A stretch of DNA of 64,000 nucleotides, from positions 146,283,734-146,347,733 of the forward strand of contig CM043958.1 in NCBI GenBank assembly GCA_014529385.2, in the 5' to 3' direction. Every line of letters begins with the position of its first letter. Within the stretch, counting starts at the first letter, position 1. A program made the translations under genes and the position numbers. This DNA comes from Adiantum capillus-veneris (taxonomy: Eukaryota > Streptophyta > Polypodiopsida > Polypodiales > Pteridaceae). Of this stretch, positions 34,464 through 45,073 are shown in pieces. The notes beneath the pieces were generated by a model. That model saw nothing but the letters and a program-made list of their open reading frames with translations, searched no databases and had not been told where the DNA came from.

Positions 34464-34481
34464 TGGCGTCCTTGCCGAGGA
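34464..34481 (+). other. E9 primer-binding site, tRNA-Asp-like
   Basis: TGGCGTCCTTGCCGAGGA starts two bases after the LTR. From memory it resembles the TGGCGCCGTTGCCGGGGA site used by Athila-type elements, with about three differences. The tRNA assignment is therefore tentative. Confidence 0.6.
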
Positions 34482-35409
34482 CGAAGACCTTAGGTAGGTG
34501 ACCGAGACTAGTCCTTGAGGATCAGGATTCTTTGGCTTGCCAAGAGTCTCGTTTTACATTTAGATAGGATCAGAGGATGGAGGACTCTCTAGGTCTTAGA
34601 GGGAGTCTAGGGAGCGTGTGTCTGGCCTAGATCCTTCGACTTAGGTGGATTTAGGTAAACTTATGTAGTTTTTAGTTGAGTTGTGAGTTGTTGAGTAGCA
34701 GTTTGAGTGGTAGAAGCGGTGAGAGGAGAGCTTGAGAGTCCGGAGAGGCCAAGAAGCAACCAAAACACCATTATCACCATTTCACATGAGGAGTAGGAGT
34801 AGAGTAAGTAGGACATCATGATTTAGGATCTAGAGCATTTCATGCATGTATACTTACTTGTTAGATTCATCACAAGGTTGTGAAAAACGCAAAAGTGTGT
34901 TTGAAAGCTGAAGTGAAGTCCAAAAGTTACTGTGAATGTTTCTGATAGAGCTGCAAAGCATCAGGAGCATTTCTTTCAGGAAAAAATTTAATTTTAAGCC
35001 AGGAGACATCCTACGCGTAGGATGTCTACAAGCTAATCTGGTGGGAATTTTGGAATTTTGAGTTGACCAGTGTGTTCAGAAGGTGGGGCCTTTTTTATCT
35101 TTTTACGGAGCAAAGACTAAATTCAGACTTTTCATGTAAATTAACCAACATCCGAGGGAAGTATGGTTCCAGATTAGCAGACCTAATCCAGAACACCAGC
35201 AGTGTATAAAATACAGTAGTGGTTGAGATTAACTCTCCAGTTATACCAATCATTACTAAGATAACCTCTAGCGGTTAAAGGCTTTGATTCGATTGCCGAA
35301 ATTAAAACGCTTGTGTACAGGTATATTCAGCAGCAAAGCAAGAAGTTGTGCGGAGACTGATCCTTTACCAAGTGAGTGGTTGGATTTGTGATAAATTACA
35401 TTGCTAAGT
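34482..35409 (+). other. E9 untranslated leader with one palindromic repeat
   Basis: About 0.93 kb without a coding region. It holds a perfect 24-bp palindrome at 35004-35027. The leader of E8 (53276-53885 and 59065 to about 60450) is homologous at both ends: 34570-34640 matches the complement of 60380-60440. E8's leader is longer because it holds five palindrome-bearing units where E9 has one. Confidence 0.65.
35004..35027. repeat. 24-bp perfect palindrome in the E9 leader
   Basis: The 12-base arm AGACATCCTACG is followed directly by its exact reverse complement, with no spacer. The same palindrome, exact or nearly so, recurs at 46830-47709. Confidence 0.95.
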
Positions 35410-37381
35410 TTGATGAATTTAAGATCAGGAAGATACATTTTTAGAGACCAAAAGGTGGCAGGTGACGAAGGTAGCTTAGTATCCACCGAGGAGAGTGTAA
35501 CTCAGGCAAAGCTAGATCCACTAGCACCAATTATTGAGGAGGGTAGTGATACTGACACTTCATCAGACAAATACTTCTTCATCATGGGTAGTCAACTGCC
35601 AGGGGATTACACCTGACGGACCAATGCCAGGAGGAAGCACCTCCCTAAATCCCTTGAATGATCCCAAGTTCACTGTGATTTTCTTAGAAGGAACGAACTC
35701 GAGGGGAGCCCTAGTTTATTCTGACTATCGAGGACGTAAGTGTCATTGTATTGAAAAAAGACCGGCTTAGAGACTGGAGATAATTCGAGCTTATGATGAT
35801 GGAGATAGATTCCAAGACGAAAAGGGGAACCACTATCTGATAGTTAGTAACCCTAAAGATTACAACAGATATGGAGATAACGTGGCAAAAGGGAAAATGG
35901 TTTCATAAACTCAAGAACCGCATCCAAATATTGATCGACCTGGAGCGATTTTTATGTATGATAAGAAAAGAACCATGGTTTCAACTTATAATGGAATGTG
36001 GGAATTTACAAGCATGAGAGCGAGGGAATAGTCTCTTACTTTCGTTGCAAAGAACCATACCCAAACGAGTTAAGCAAAGACAAAGTTCTTTACTTATTCT
36101 CTTATGAAATTGCAATGGGGAAGGATATAGCTTTTGTTGATAGGTACGGACGAGAGTACCAACGTATTCTCCCAAAGGAGGTAGAAAAAGCAACAGTTCC
36201 AGGAGCATCAACATATGCTCCCGATGAAGTGCCAAGAGCCACCTACACCCCTAGCAAGTCAACAAATCCCTTTTCAGAGCAGTATGACGTGACCTCACAT
36301 TCCACCAGACCGCAGACATTCAACAACCAAAACCAACCAGCAACTCAGCCATCATTGCAGGCAGCTTCGACAAAGTGCAACATTAGAGCAAGACCGAAAT
36401 CAAGATGGTTATCAAGCCGCACGAGGGCTAAGGGATTTACAAGAATCACCACTCTATTCAAGGTATCAAGGAGAGAGTAAGCCAAAAACTCAAGGGTCAA
36501 CAGAGCCTGGAAGACCACCCATAGAACGAGTTCGAAGAGATGAACCATCTCTTGCAAGAACTGTTAGAAATTATGGCTTAGGAACACCATTGGGAGAAGA
36601 ACCAGCCTACTACAGAAGACCAGAGGAGGTATATAGATTGGGACGAAGAGATCCAATGATGAGATTTGTAGACCATCGTAGAATTAGACCTTCTCAAGTG
36701 CAAAAATGTGTAAACAAGAAATACACGGGAAACAGAGATCCGAGAGATCATGTAGCAGCCTTTGTGCGTGTACTTAGAGCAAAAGAGGTGTTAGACTTCC
36801 CTACCCAATTTGCAGGGTTTGGACTAACCTTAGAGGATGACACTGCTACTTAGTTTGATTCTGTGGAGCGTAGAGATTTTGAGTCTATGGAGGAGGTGTT
36901 TGACGAGTTTATCGAGGAATTCTCACAAAGGGGGATAGCTCATAATACTGTCTCACAAATCCATAAATTCAAACAGAAAGACGGAGAATCTGTGCGAAAG
37001 GCAGCCCTAAGACTAAAAATATATGTTAAGTTCTGTCCTGTGGAAGAATTGTCAACTCAGTCCAGACTTATGTTTATATTTATCCAAGGACTAAGGAATG
37101 CAAATCTCCAAAAGGACTTACATATCAAGAGGAGAACGACGTTGAATGAGTTAACTAAAGAGGCTCTTTACCTTGTAGACAATTGTGCGGTCTACAAAGA
37201 GGGTGAGTTCAAGGATCTTGACGACAATTCATCCTCACAACAAAGTGGAAGCAAGTCTTCTAAAACAGCACCAAAAGGAGAAGTAGCTGTAAACCAAGAG
37301 CAGCTTGTAGAGGAAGTGCTAAAAAAGATTAACTTGTACGCCAAACCCCAGGCTAAACAGCCCAAAGTGGTGTGCTATTGA
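35410..37381 (+). pseudogene. E9 gag
   Basis: The first likely ATG is 35410 (MNLRSGRYIFRDQKV; E8 also has this start). Successive pieces lie in different frames: 35410-35616, 35534-35770 (GGSTSLNPLNDPKFTVIFLEGTN), 35998-36480 (GIYKHESEGIVSYFRCKEPYPNEL), 36590-36853 and 36863-37381. The last holds the retrotransposon gag domain (FDEFIEEFSQRGIAHNTVSQIHKFKQKDGESVRKAALRLK). A TAG at 36851-36853 interrupts one continuous frame between the last two pieces. The gene is a decayed capsid gene of about 650 codons. The region before 36480 is unlike common gag and I cannot assign it. Confidence 0.8.
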
Positions 37382-37433
37382 ACAAAAATGGACAAACCAT
37401 GGGACGGAGGAATGTTATTATAACAAGGGATAT

Positions 37434-38402
37434 GTGAGAGAGAGACCTTATGCTCCCCAAGCTCAGGTAGCATCTCCTCAAGTTCCACCGATGCCTAGAT
37501 ATCAAGCAGGCAACCTACCAGGACCTGTAGGTGTAGAAAGACCACAACCAATGTTGGGGCAACAACCACCCCTACCAGGATTACGACCAGTTGGCATAAG
37601 ATACACACCAATAGTAACCAAATCAGAAGAGAAGGCTTTGGTGCCTATGCATGCATATTATGAAGATCCCAATGGATATGCGGCAAACCCTGCCTATTAT
37701 CCACCGGAAGAAACCTCAACACCAGAACCATGGAGCATAATGGGCGGTGCAGGACCACCGACATTGCAGGCAATAGGAGAAGGAAGATATAGCTTGGATG
37801 AACGAACATTGTTTTTCATAGCCAACGAAGGCATGGGCAGGCAGAGACATGCAAACCAACAAAGAGGAGCTCAAGGAGCACCTCAACATCCTAAAGGACC
37901 CTGCTACAGGTGTGGTGGAGACCATTGGCTAAGAGACTGTCCTCATGATGAAATCATTAGAGTCAACACATATTGCACCGAGTGTGGAGTTACTCATTTG
38001 ATTCCTGATTGCCCTAAGAACCCAAGCAAAGGAGCAAAAACCACCTTGAACATGCTGAAAGCAGTGCCTTCCAGTGGAGGGTCAGAAAACGACACAATCA
38101 TACCTATTCAGGTAGTGACACGAGCCCAAGCTCAAAGAATGGCAAACGAACCCATAATTGAAGATCCAAAAACCGATGTCCCAAGTTCAGAAACAAAAAA
38201 TCAGAGAAGCACTTGCAAGGCTAGAAAGGAGTATATGAAATCCAGGAAAGAACGAGAGCAAACTGCTCTATCCGAGGAGTTAAAACACACAAAGGATAGA
38301 TTAGAATGGTTAAAGCATCTAGCTAGCCTAAGCTCACACACTACGACAACCATAGCACCCAAAGAAATAGTAGATACCAAAAGTGTAGGATCACGAGGAT
38401 GA
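37434..38402 (+). pseudogene. E9 nucleocapsid region with two zinc knuckles
   Basis: 322-codon frame. It starts Pro/Gln-rich (PQAQVASPQVPPMPRY), a spacer typical of gag C-termini. Near residues 161-175 is a CCHC knuckle (CYRCGGDHWLRDCP). About 20 residues later is a second, CTECGVTHLIPDCP, with similar CX2CX4HX4C spacing. The C-terminus is charged and helical. It continues gag, since the E8 equivalent reads through the 37381 break, so the frame break there is a mutation in E9. Role: RNA binding and packaging. Confidence 0.8.
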
Positions 38403-38495
38403 GTACTGGCAGACAAGGTAAATGAGCAGTTAGATGCACTTCTAAAAGCTTATGAAGCCAGACTCAAAAAGAACCAAACCCAAGAGCAAAGATGG

Positions 38496-39686
38496 ATGAC
38501 TTATCCATATGCTGAAATAGAAAAACAGAGGTTGGAAATGTGTAGAAAGATGATTGAAACAGCTCAATCTTTGATAGAAAACCCGCTTGGTAAACCTGCA
38601 AATTGGCATGAAGTACCAGCTCCAACCCCTATCAAACCAGCTTTAGAGGAACAAGTAGAAACAAAGGAAAGACTCACGAATGCTTATGAGTCTAGGGGAG
38701 AGCCTATCATAGTGCCAAATACAACAGATGAGGCAAGTGACGGGTTCCAGCTTAAAACATTGGTAGAAATGGGTAAGGATTGTAACGGTCTAGATTATCT
38801 GTGGAAGCAAATCCGTGAGGCCAACGAAGCTAACAAGGTGAGTTACCACATGAACAGCACCAAAAAAGAGAAAAATGTGATCTTACCTCCTATTGAAGAA
38901 TTTGAGGCAAGATCACAAATGAACTTTGATATACATTCACAAGGGGGAGACCAGTGGTCAATTAGTTCGGGGCACAGCCAACCAGACTCACTAAAAACTC
39001 TACCCTCTTACCTAGGAGATTATAAAGCCAAGTCTGAGGTGAGAGCAATCCCATCTCAAAGACTTTCTTCTAACAAAGTGATGGATTCACAAGGGTTGAT
39101 TGATTTATTGTCCACCCCGGTGGCATGCACAATCCCATTAGACGAACTCCTAAGGTTACGACCAAACATGTGGACCATAGTAGGAAAATCCCTAGAAAAA
39201 TTTGGAGTAAAAGACCCCACCTCGAAGCTTCAGGAAGGGATCAGAGAATTGGACAGGCCTCAACTAAACAGTAGGCCAGTACCTTTAAACAAGGTTGGAG
39301 AGTATTGTGAGGGAGAAGATGGAAACACCACACTACCAGTAGAATTTCAAGGAGTAGTTTCCAAAGCTATTCTTGACAGTGGAGCAGGGGTTGCTATCGC
39401 CACCAAGGAAATCTGGAAAAAATGGGAAAAACCAGCTTTGAGAGCTACTAGAATGAAATTGCAATTGGCTGATGGGTTCATGGAGAAGCCTCTAAGACTC
39501 TTAGAAAAAGTAATTGTCACTTCATGTGGAATCAAGGATGAGCATACATTTGTAATAGTCTATTTCGACAAAAAGAACAATTATGAGATCATCTTAGGAA
39601 GACCATTCAGTAGACAATTAAAGATGGTCCAGCATATACCTCAGACATGGCAAGACAACAACCAAAATACACTTGAAAGACCATAG
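38496..39686 (+). pseudogene. E9 gag-pol linker and first aspartic protease
   Basis: 396-codon frame. The first ~250 residues are a charged linker with no recognised domain. From about residue 285 a retropepsin follows: hydrophobic strand, catalytic D294 in DSGA, and the C-terminal signature NYEIILGRPF (ILG). This is the usual Ty3/gypsy protease place, upstream of RT. It ends at a TAG (39684-39686) and coding decays beyond. A second retropepsin-like domain occurs after the integrase (43992-44648). Confidence 0.8.
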
Positions 39687-39711
39687 CTACAAAGATGTGA
39701 ACTAGACACCA

Positions 39712-40690
39712 TTGGAAGAATTTGATTCAGCTACATTGGCAAGATCGGAACTCTCAGCATGGTTAGGGCAACAAAAAGAGCTATGGATGTGTGGAGCTTC
39801 ACATTGTGGGAGCTTAAAAAGAGAGGAATGCGTCTTAGAAAGAGCGTTGAGGACAAGGATTATATTTCGGAACCTTTTCCTGAAGATGCCTTGGAACCTC
39901 TAGAATGGGAACACATACTAGCAACATTGGATGTCTGTACCATTACAGATAGTCCAACAACAAAATTTTCCGATAAGGATGGCTATGATGTGCTACCCTA
40001 TTACATGATAAGCCTTATACCAAGAGGAGATGAGATGGTAGAACCATCAGAACAAGACGAGTTTTATAGCTCTTCTGAACATCTGGAGGTAAATAACGAT
40101 GCAAATAATGAGTGTTCAGACAACTCAAGTGAGCGTGGGGAGAAAACATAGAATATCAAGTTTTATGATTTTGCTAACCAGCACCCTAGACGCCAGGAAC
40201 GCTATAGGAGAAAACGAGCAGGAAACAAAGCGAGAGAGAACCTGATGCCCAGGATAAAAGATAAAACTCACTATTTGATGCTTGTAAAAGCAGGGAATTG
40301 TGTAAAAGATCAAATATCATGAAGATTCTCAAAAGTTCAAAGGGAAAGAACGCGAGAGGAAATAAAACAAGTACGAAAAGCTAGCACCCAAACAAAATCA
40401 CAAAAATCTCAAAAATCAAAAACAAAAACAACAAAAGACCCAGAGTGGACCAAACTGTAGCGTAAATAGAAATACCAAGAACTGAAACGGTCTTTACGAG
40501 AGGAATGGACTACCGAGGGAGATAGTGATGGTAAGGGGAAGTCAGAAAAGGGAAACATGAATGTACCATCACACTATCGGAAATTCACCATCCAGGATAG
40601 AAAAATCATAATGACACCACCAATCAGGAAAAACAAACCAGGAATCTTACGATGGGCCGGAAAATGCAAAACGGATAGACCTCGCAGAAT
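39712..40690 (+). pseudogene. E9 protease-RT linker, decayed
   Basis: An acidic frame at 39759-40151 and then a basic, stop-rich stretch to about 40690 with no domain I recognise. It lies between protease and RT in a region of Pol that is poorly conserved in this group. Confidence 0.5.
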
Positions 40691-42176
40691 CAGGTAAGAA
40701 GTCTCAGCCGGTCTATATAGCAACCGATTTAGAGCCTGAAGACGAAGAAGAACTGCTAACACAACTTCTCAAGAAGTATAAAGATGTGTTTGCATGGTCC
40801 TACAAATATCTCAAAGGAGTTGATCCATCGATATGCCAACATACAATTCCTTTGAAACCAGATGCCAAACCGAGCAAACAGCGTCCTTATACATATAATG
40901 ACACATTTGCTAAAAGAATCAAAGAGGAGATTGACAAGCTGATGGATGTTGAATTCATCTATGCAATCGAACATACAGATTGGGTGTCACCCATTGTGGT
41001 AGTCCCCAAGAAGAATGGAAAACTGCGAGTGTGTATAAACCTCAAAAAGGTAAATGCAGCCACCATAAGGTATAATTATCCCTTGCCGATCACAGAACAT
41101 GTACTTGAGAGGGTTGCCGGGAAACGGGCTTATTCCTTTCTAGATGGGTTTTCAGGATACAACCAACTGGCAATTGCAATGGAGGATCAACACAAAACAG
41201 CGTTTGCCACAGAATGGGGAATTTATGCGTATCGTGTTATGTCTTTTGGCTTAACTAATGCCCCAGTGACCTTTCAAAGGTTAATGAGGCATGCGTTCAA
41301 AGAATACGTGAGAATATTCTTAGAAATATACATGGATGATCTTTGTGTACACTCTCTTCTACGAGAGGAACATATTGACCATTTGCAAAAGGTATTTGAA
41401 AAGTGCAGAACATATCGAATCTGTCTTAACCCGGAAAAGTGTATTTTTATGGTTAGGCAGGGCCGTATCCTAGGACACATTGTCTCAAGAAATGGCATAA
41501 CCACTGACCTAGACAAAATCAAAGTCATAGTAGACCTGCCTAGGCCTACTAATGCAAAACAAGTGCAATCCTTCATGGGACACTGCGGATATTATCAAAG
41601 ATTCATATATATGTATGTAGTCATCGCACAACCTCTGTATCGTTTGTTAGTCAGTTTTGACTGGATTGAGTGTGAAACTTCAGTCCAAAAGCTGAAGGAA
41701 AACCTTGTATCAGCACCTGTACTTAAAGCACCGGATTGGGAAAAGATATTCCATGTTCACATTGATGTATCTGCATATGCAATTGGGAGTATTCTGACTC
41801 AACCTGGAGACAGAACAATGGATTTTCCAGTTTGTTATGCAAGCCGACAGTTAAATAGTGCGGAAAAGAACTACACAACCACTGAAAGAGAGGGGTTAGG
41901 AATGATTCATGCTGTAAAAAAATTTCGGCATTATTTGCTCGCAAACAAATTTGTGTTCTTTACAGATCATCAAGCTCTTTTGTATCTGGTGAATAAGCCA
42001 TGCAATACCGGGAGAATTGTACGATGGTTTATTATATTACTAGAGTTTTGATTTCACAGTGGTAGTCAAAAAGGGTAAAACTCATCTACGGGCTGATCAT
42101 CTTTCAAGGATACACAACGGGGAAGCTCCTGAGGGAGTAGATGATGACATACCAGATGCTTTACCTTTTCAATATT
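40690..42176 (+). pseudogene. E9 reverse transcriptase and RNase H
   Basis: From about 40690 the frame reads into YIATDLEPEDEEELLTQLL, the start of RT. The main frame (40786-42051) has WVSPIVVVPKKNGKLRVCINLKKVN, SFLDGFSGYNQLAIA (first catalytic Asp), MSFGLTNAPVTFQRLM and the active site YMDD. The thumb follows (GRILGHIVSRNGI, FMGHCGYYQRF). RNase H has Asp in HIDVSAYAIG, Glu in TTEREGLGMIHA and Asp in FFTDHQALLYL, so all catalytic positions are kept. A frameshift near 42045 moves the last part (KGKTHLRADHLSR) to another frame. It makes cDNA from element RNA in the particle. Confidence 0.9.
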
Positions 42177-42281
42177 GAAATGATACCCAAATGGTCTCAG
42201 GAAATTGTTAGCATTCTTTCTTTTGGAGGCAGGTTTGATAACACAGAAGACAGATCCAAATAACAAACAAAAAACTTCCAG

Positions 42282-43676
42282 TTGATTGCAGGACAGTTGT
42301 ATCATCTAGGATCGGACCAAATTCTACAACTATGTATAAATCCGGAGGAATTCGAGTGTTACCTAGAAGAAGTGCATATCCAGGATTGTGCATTTCATTA
42401 TTCAACAGTGAAAACACACCAGAGACTGAAACAGTTAGGGGTTTATTGGCCAACTATGTACGCGGACACACATGCTTATGTTAACAATTGTACTATATGT
42501 AGTGCCAAACGACCAGTGGATCACGCGACATTGTTTCAGGTAAACATTGCACCTGAATGGAGTCAATATATCATTGATTTCTTAACCACAAGGACGTTTC
42601 TTGAAAACATAACAAACGCACGGAAAAGGGCTATAGAGTTGGAGGCTCGTGACTTTCAGTTAATTGGGAACCAACTCTATAAGCGAGGAAAGGACAATCA
42701 ACTTAAAATTCGTGCAAGTGAAAGTGAATACCTGCTGGTTCTAGAGCACGCACATGGAGGCATAAGTGGAGGCCATTATTGAGGTGATAAGACGGTAAAA
42801 AATGTCTTAACTACAGGAATATGGTGGCCAACATTGCATATGGATGCTGACGAGTTTGTAAAGCGTTGTGATGCTTGTCAACGCACCAAGGTGCCGATAA
42901 AGAGAAATGAGATGCCACTACGGCCAATGATGGGAGCAAGGGCATTTGCAAAATGGGGCATTGATTTTGTGGGACATATTTCACCCCCTGCATATCGCAC
43001 CCATACCCAATATATCATCGTGGCTACCGACTATCTCACAAAATGGGCGGAAGCCAAGGCAACACAAAAAGCAGATGCACGAACCACTGCATAATTTTTG
43101 TATGAGAATGTTTTTGTACGATACGGATTACCGATAGAAATTGTCAGTGATAGAGGAACACATTTTCTTAATGAAGTCATAGAATACCTGCTAGAGGAAT
43201 TCATGGTCATACATAGAAAGTCTGCTCCATATCATCCACAGGCAAATGGACAAGCTGAGGCCACAAATAAAACACTATGCACGGTTCTCACTAAAATTGT
43301 ATCAGAGTCAAGAACAGATTGGGATCAGCAGCTACACTCAACACTATGGGCATACACAGTAGCTTACAAAACATCGATAGGAACGACACCGTATAACATG
43401 GTGTTTGGCCTAAATGCTATATTACCCATAGAGTTTTTAATTCCAACTCTACAAGTAGCGAAACACTTAGAATGGACAGGGCATGAGCTCTCTTCAAGAA
43501 TAGATGACCTTGAAAAGCTAGATGAACTTCGCTTGAGAGCTGTAGCTTCGATCTATGCTAAAAAGAGAAGACAAAAAGAGTTTTTTGACAAGCATGTGCG
43601 CACGAAAGAGTTCAAAACCGGTGATTATGTACTTGTTTATACCTTGAAGCAACATGCCAAGAAACTTAAAAAGTGA
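42282..43676 (+). pseudogene. E9 integrase with duplicated zinc-binding arm
   Basis: One reading frame from 42282 onwards, broken only by stops TGA 42780 and TAA 43092. It has two H2C2 modules: H32, H39, C70, C73 (42375-42500), then H158, H165 and the Cys pair at 42867-42881. Both have the spacing HX6HX30CX2C, and each follows a QLY..G.D.Q.L.I..E.E block. The catalytic core has Asp in GIDFVGH, Asp in SDRGTHF and Glu in GQAEATNK, with APYHPQANGQAEA between. The C-terminal domain runs to 43676 and beyond. Most Ty3/gypsy integrases have one zinc arm. Confidence 0.85.
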
Positions 43677-43679
43677 GGG

Positions 43680-43967
43680 ATGGGACCCTTTGTGATTAGT
43701 GATCTATCACAAAGCGGAGCTGTCAAGCTTGCTACATTCGCAGGTGAAGAAATGCCAAATTGGATTAGTGGGTGTCGATTGAAGAAATATCATCTACCAC
43801 TAACACATGATATGCTTCAACAAATCCATCAAGAAAAACAACGGATGAAGGAGAAACAGAGGGTACGAGACGAAGCTCAAGCAGAAGCAAAAGAACGCAT
43901 GGCAAAAAGAAGGCTTCTACGACAACAAAAACAATGTGGATCACTGTTGCGAATCAATGCCATTTGA
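43680..43967 (+). pseudogene. E9 integrase C-terminal (GPF) region and basic coiled tail
   Basis: Same frame as the integrase, after a TGA at 43674-43676. It starts with GMGPFVISDLSQSGAVKLATFAGEEMPNWISGCRLKKYHLP, the GPY/F-type C-terminal module, followed by a Lys/Glu/Gln-rich helix. A further TGA at 43965-43967 separates it from the second protease-like domain, again with the frame unchanged. Confidence 0.8.
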
Positions 43968-43991
43968 CTAACAAATTTTGATGAAGACACA

Positions 43992-44648
43992 GTGGAGCCA
44001 ATAATTGCAGTCAAAGTGGGTAGCAATCAAGTTGAATCGACGGCATCGCTTGATTCTGGAGCTCTAGCAAATTTGATCTCTGATAGATTATATAAACAGC
44101 TCAAACCCATAGGTCAACTTCATCCTACTCCACAAGTGCTGGAAAGTAGTACATCACATTCGCTAAAAACATTGGGATGGATTATATTGTATGTACAAAT
44201 ACATCAATATATTTATCCACACAAGTTTTATGTGGTCGAGGATGAAAGCACACAACACCCCATGTTGTTGGGACAACCTTGGCAAAAAAAGTACAATGTG
44301 CAGATAGATTGGAATGCAAATGCGGTCAATATTCAACATGCACAAGAACAACAGGTGGTAGCCTTTGCTCAGCAACCCCAGAAGAATCATCTGCTGCTAG
44401 CAATGCAATTGCCGGATAAAGAGCTAAAAAGAAGGGGGCTAACAAAGAACAACATGATACCCAAGGCTAACAAATACGGAACTTCCAACCATGCTCGCTA
44501 CAAGCATAAAAAGTCACCGACCGCAGTGCAAACATCAGAGTTAGTAACACGAGCAAAACAAGTCTGGGTGCGGAACGATAGAACTGACATGGATGACAAA
44601 ACACGATACAACGGAAGAATTCAAGCAAAGCAGATAGATCCAAGCTAA
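43992..44648 (+). pseudogene. E9 second retropepsin-like domain, in frame after the integrase
   Basis: 218-codon frame, in phase with the integrase frame and separated from it only by the TGA at 43965. The first 110 residues look like a complete retropepsin protomer: PIIAVKVGSNQVESTASLDSGALANLIS, with D21 in DSGA; a middle strand region with HKFYVVED; and MLLGQPWQKKYNVQIDW, the hydrophobic-hydrophobic-Gly signature. The usual protease is at 39375 upstream of RT, so E9 has two. The C-terminal ~100 residues are basic and unassigned. It could be a processing enzyme or a captured or duplicated protease; function is inferred from motifs alone. Confidence 0.7.
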
Positions 44649-44674
44649 TAAAAAAGATCTGGATCCCAAAGAAA

Positions 44675-45073
44675 ATGCTCAACAACAACTCAAATACGAC
44701 TCGCATCTGGATCCCAAAACCAAAGCAAAAGGAACTCCCTTCAGTACAAGCAACATCGGAAGGCAGACAACTGCATATGAAACCGGCAAACCAATTTAAG
44801 TGGATGCCAATCAGCAACAAAACCATGGCAACCAAGGCAGTAGCAATAAACCTACAAAAACCGGCAAAACAAAGCTACAAATGGAAAGCAAAAGAAACCA
44901 GATCTACGGCCATTCCGGCCAAGCCAATTCTCTCCAAGGAGACAACTACGGCCATATCGATAGTAGCGGCAAAGCAAGCGACTTTTGCAAGCAAAACAAT
45001 AAAACAAAGAGCACTAGAGTTACAGCTATTACTTGCAAAGAAAACAGGAAACCTCGACGGCGAATGCCAATAA
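44675..45073 (+). pseudogene. E9 low-complexity basic tail with W-x-P motifs
   Basis: 132-codon frame, rich in Lys, Gln, Ala and Thr. It carries repeated short motifs such as IWIPKP and KWMP, and the preceding region has QVWVRN and KKIWIPK. It may continue the 44648 reading frame through a frameshift. No domain is recognised and function is unknown. Confidence 0.4.
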
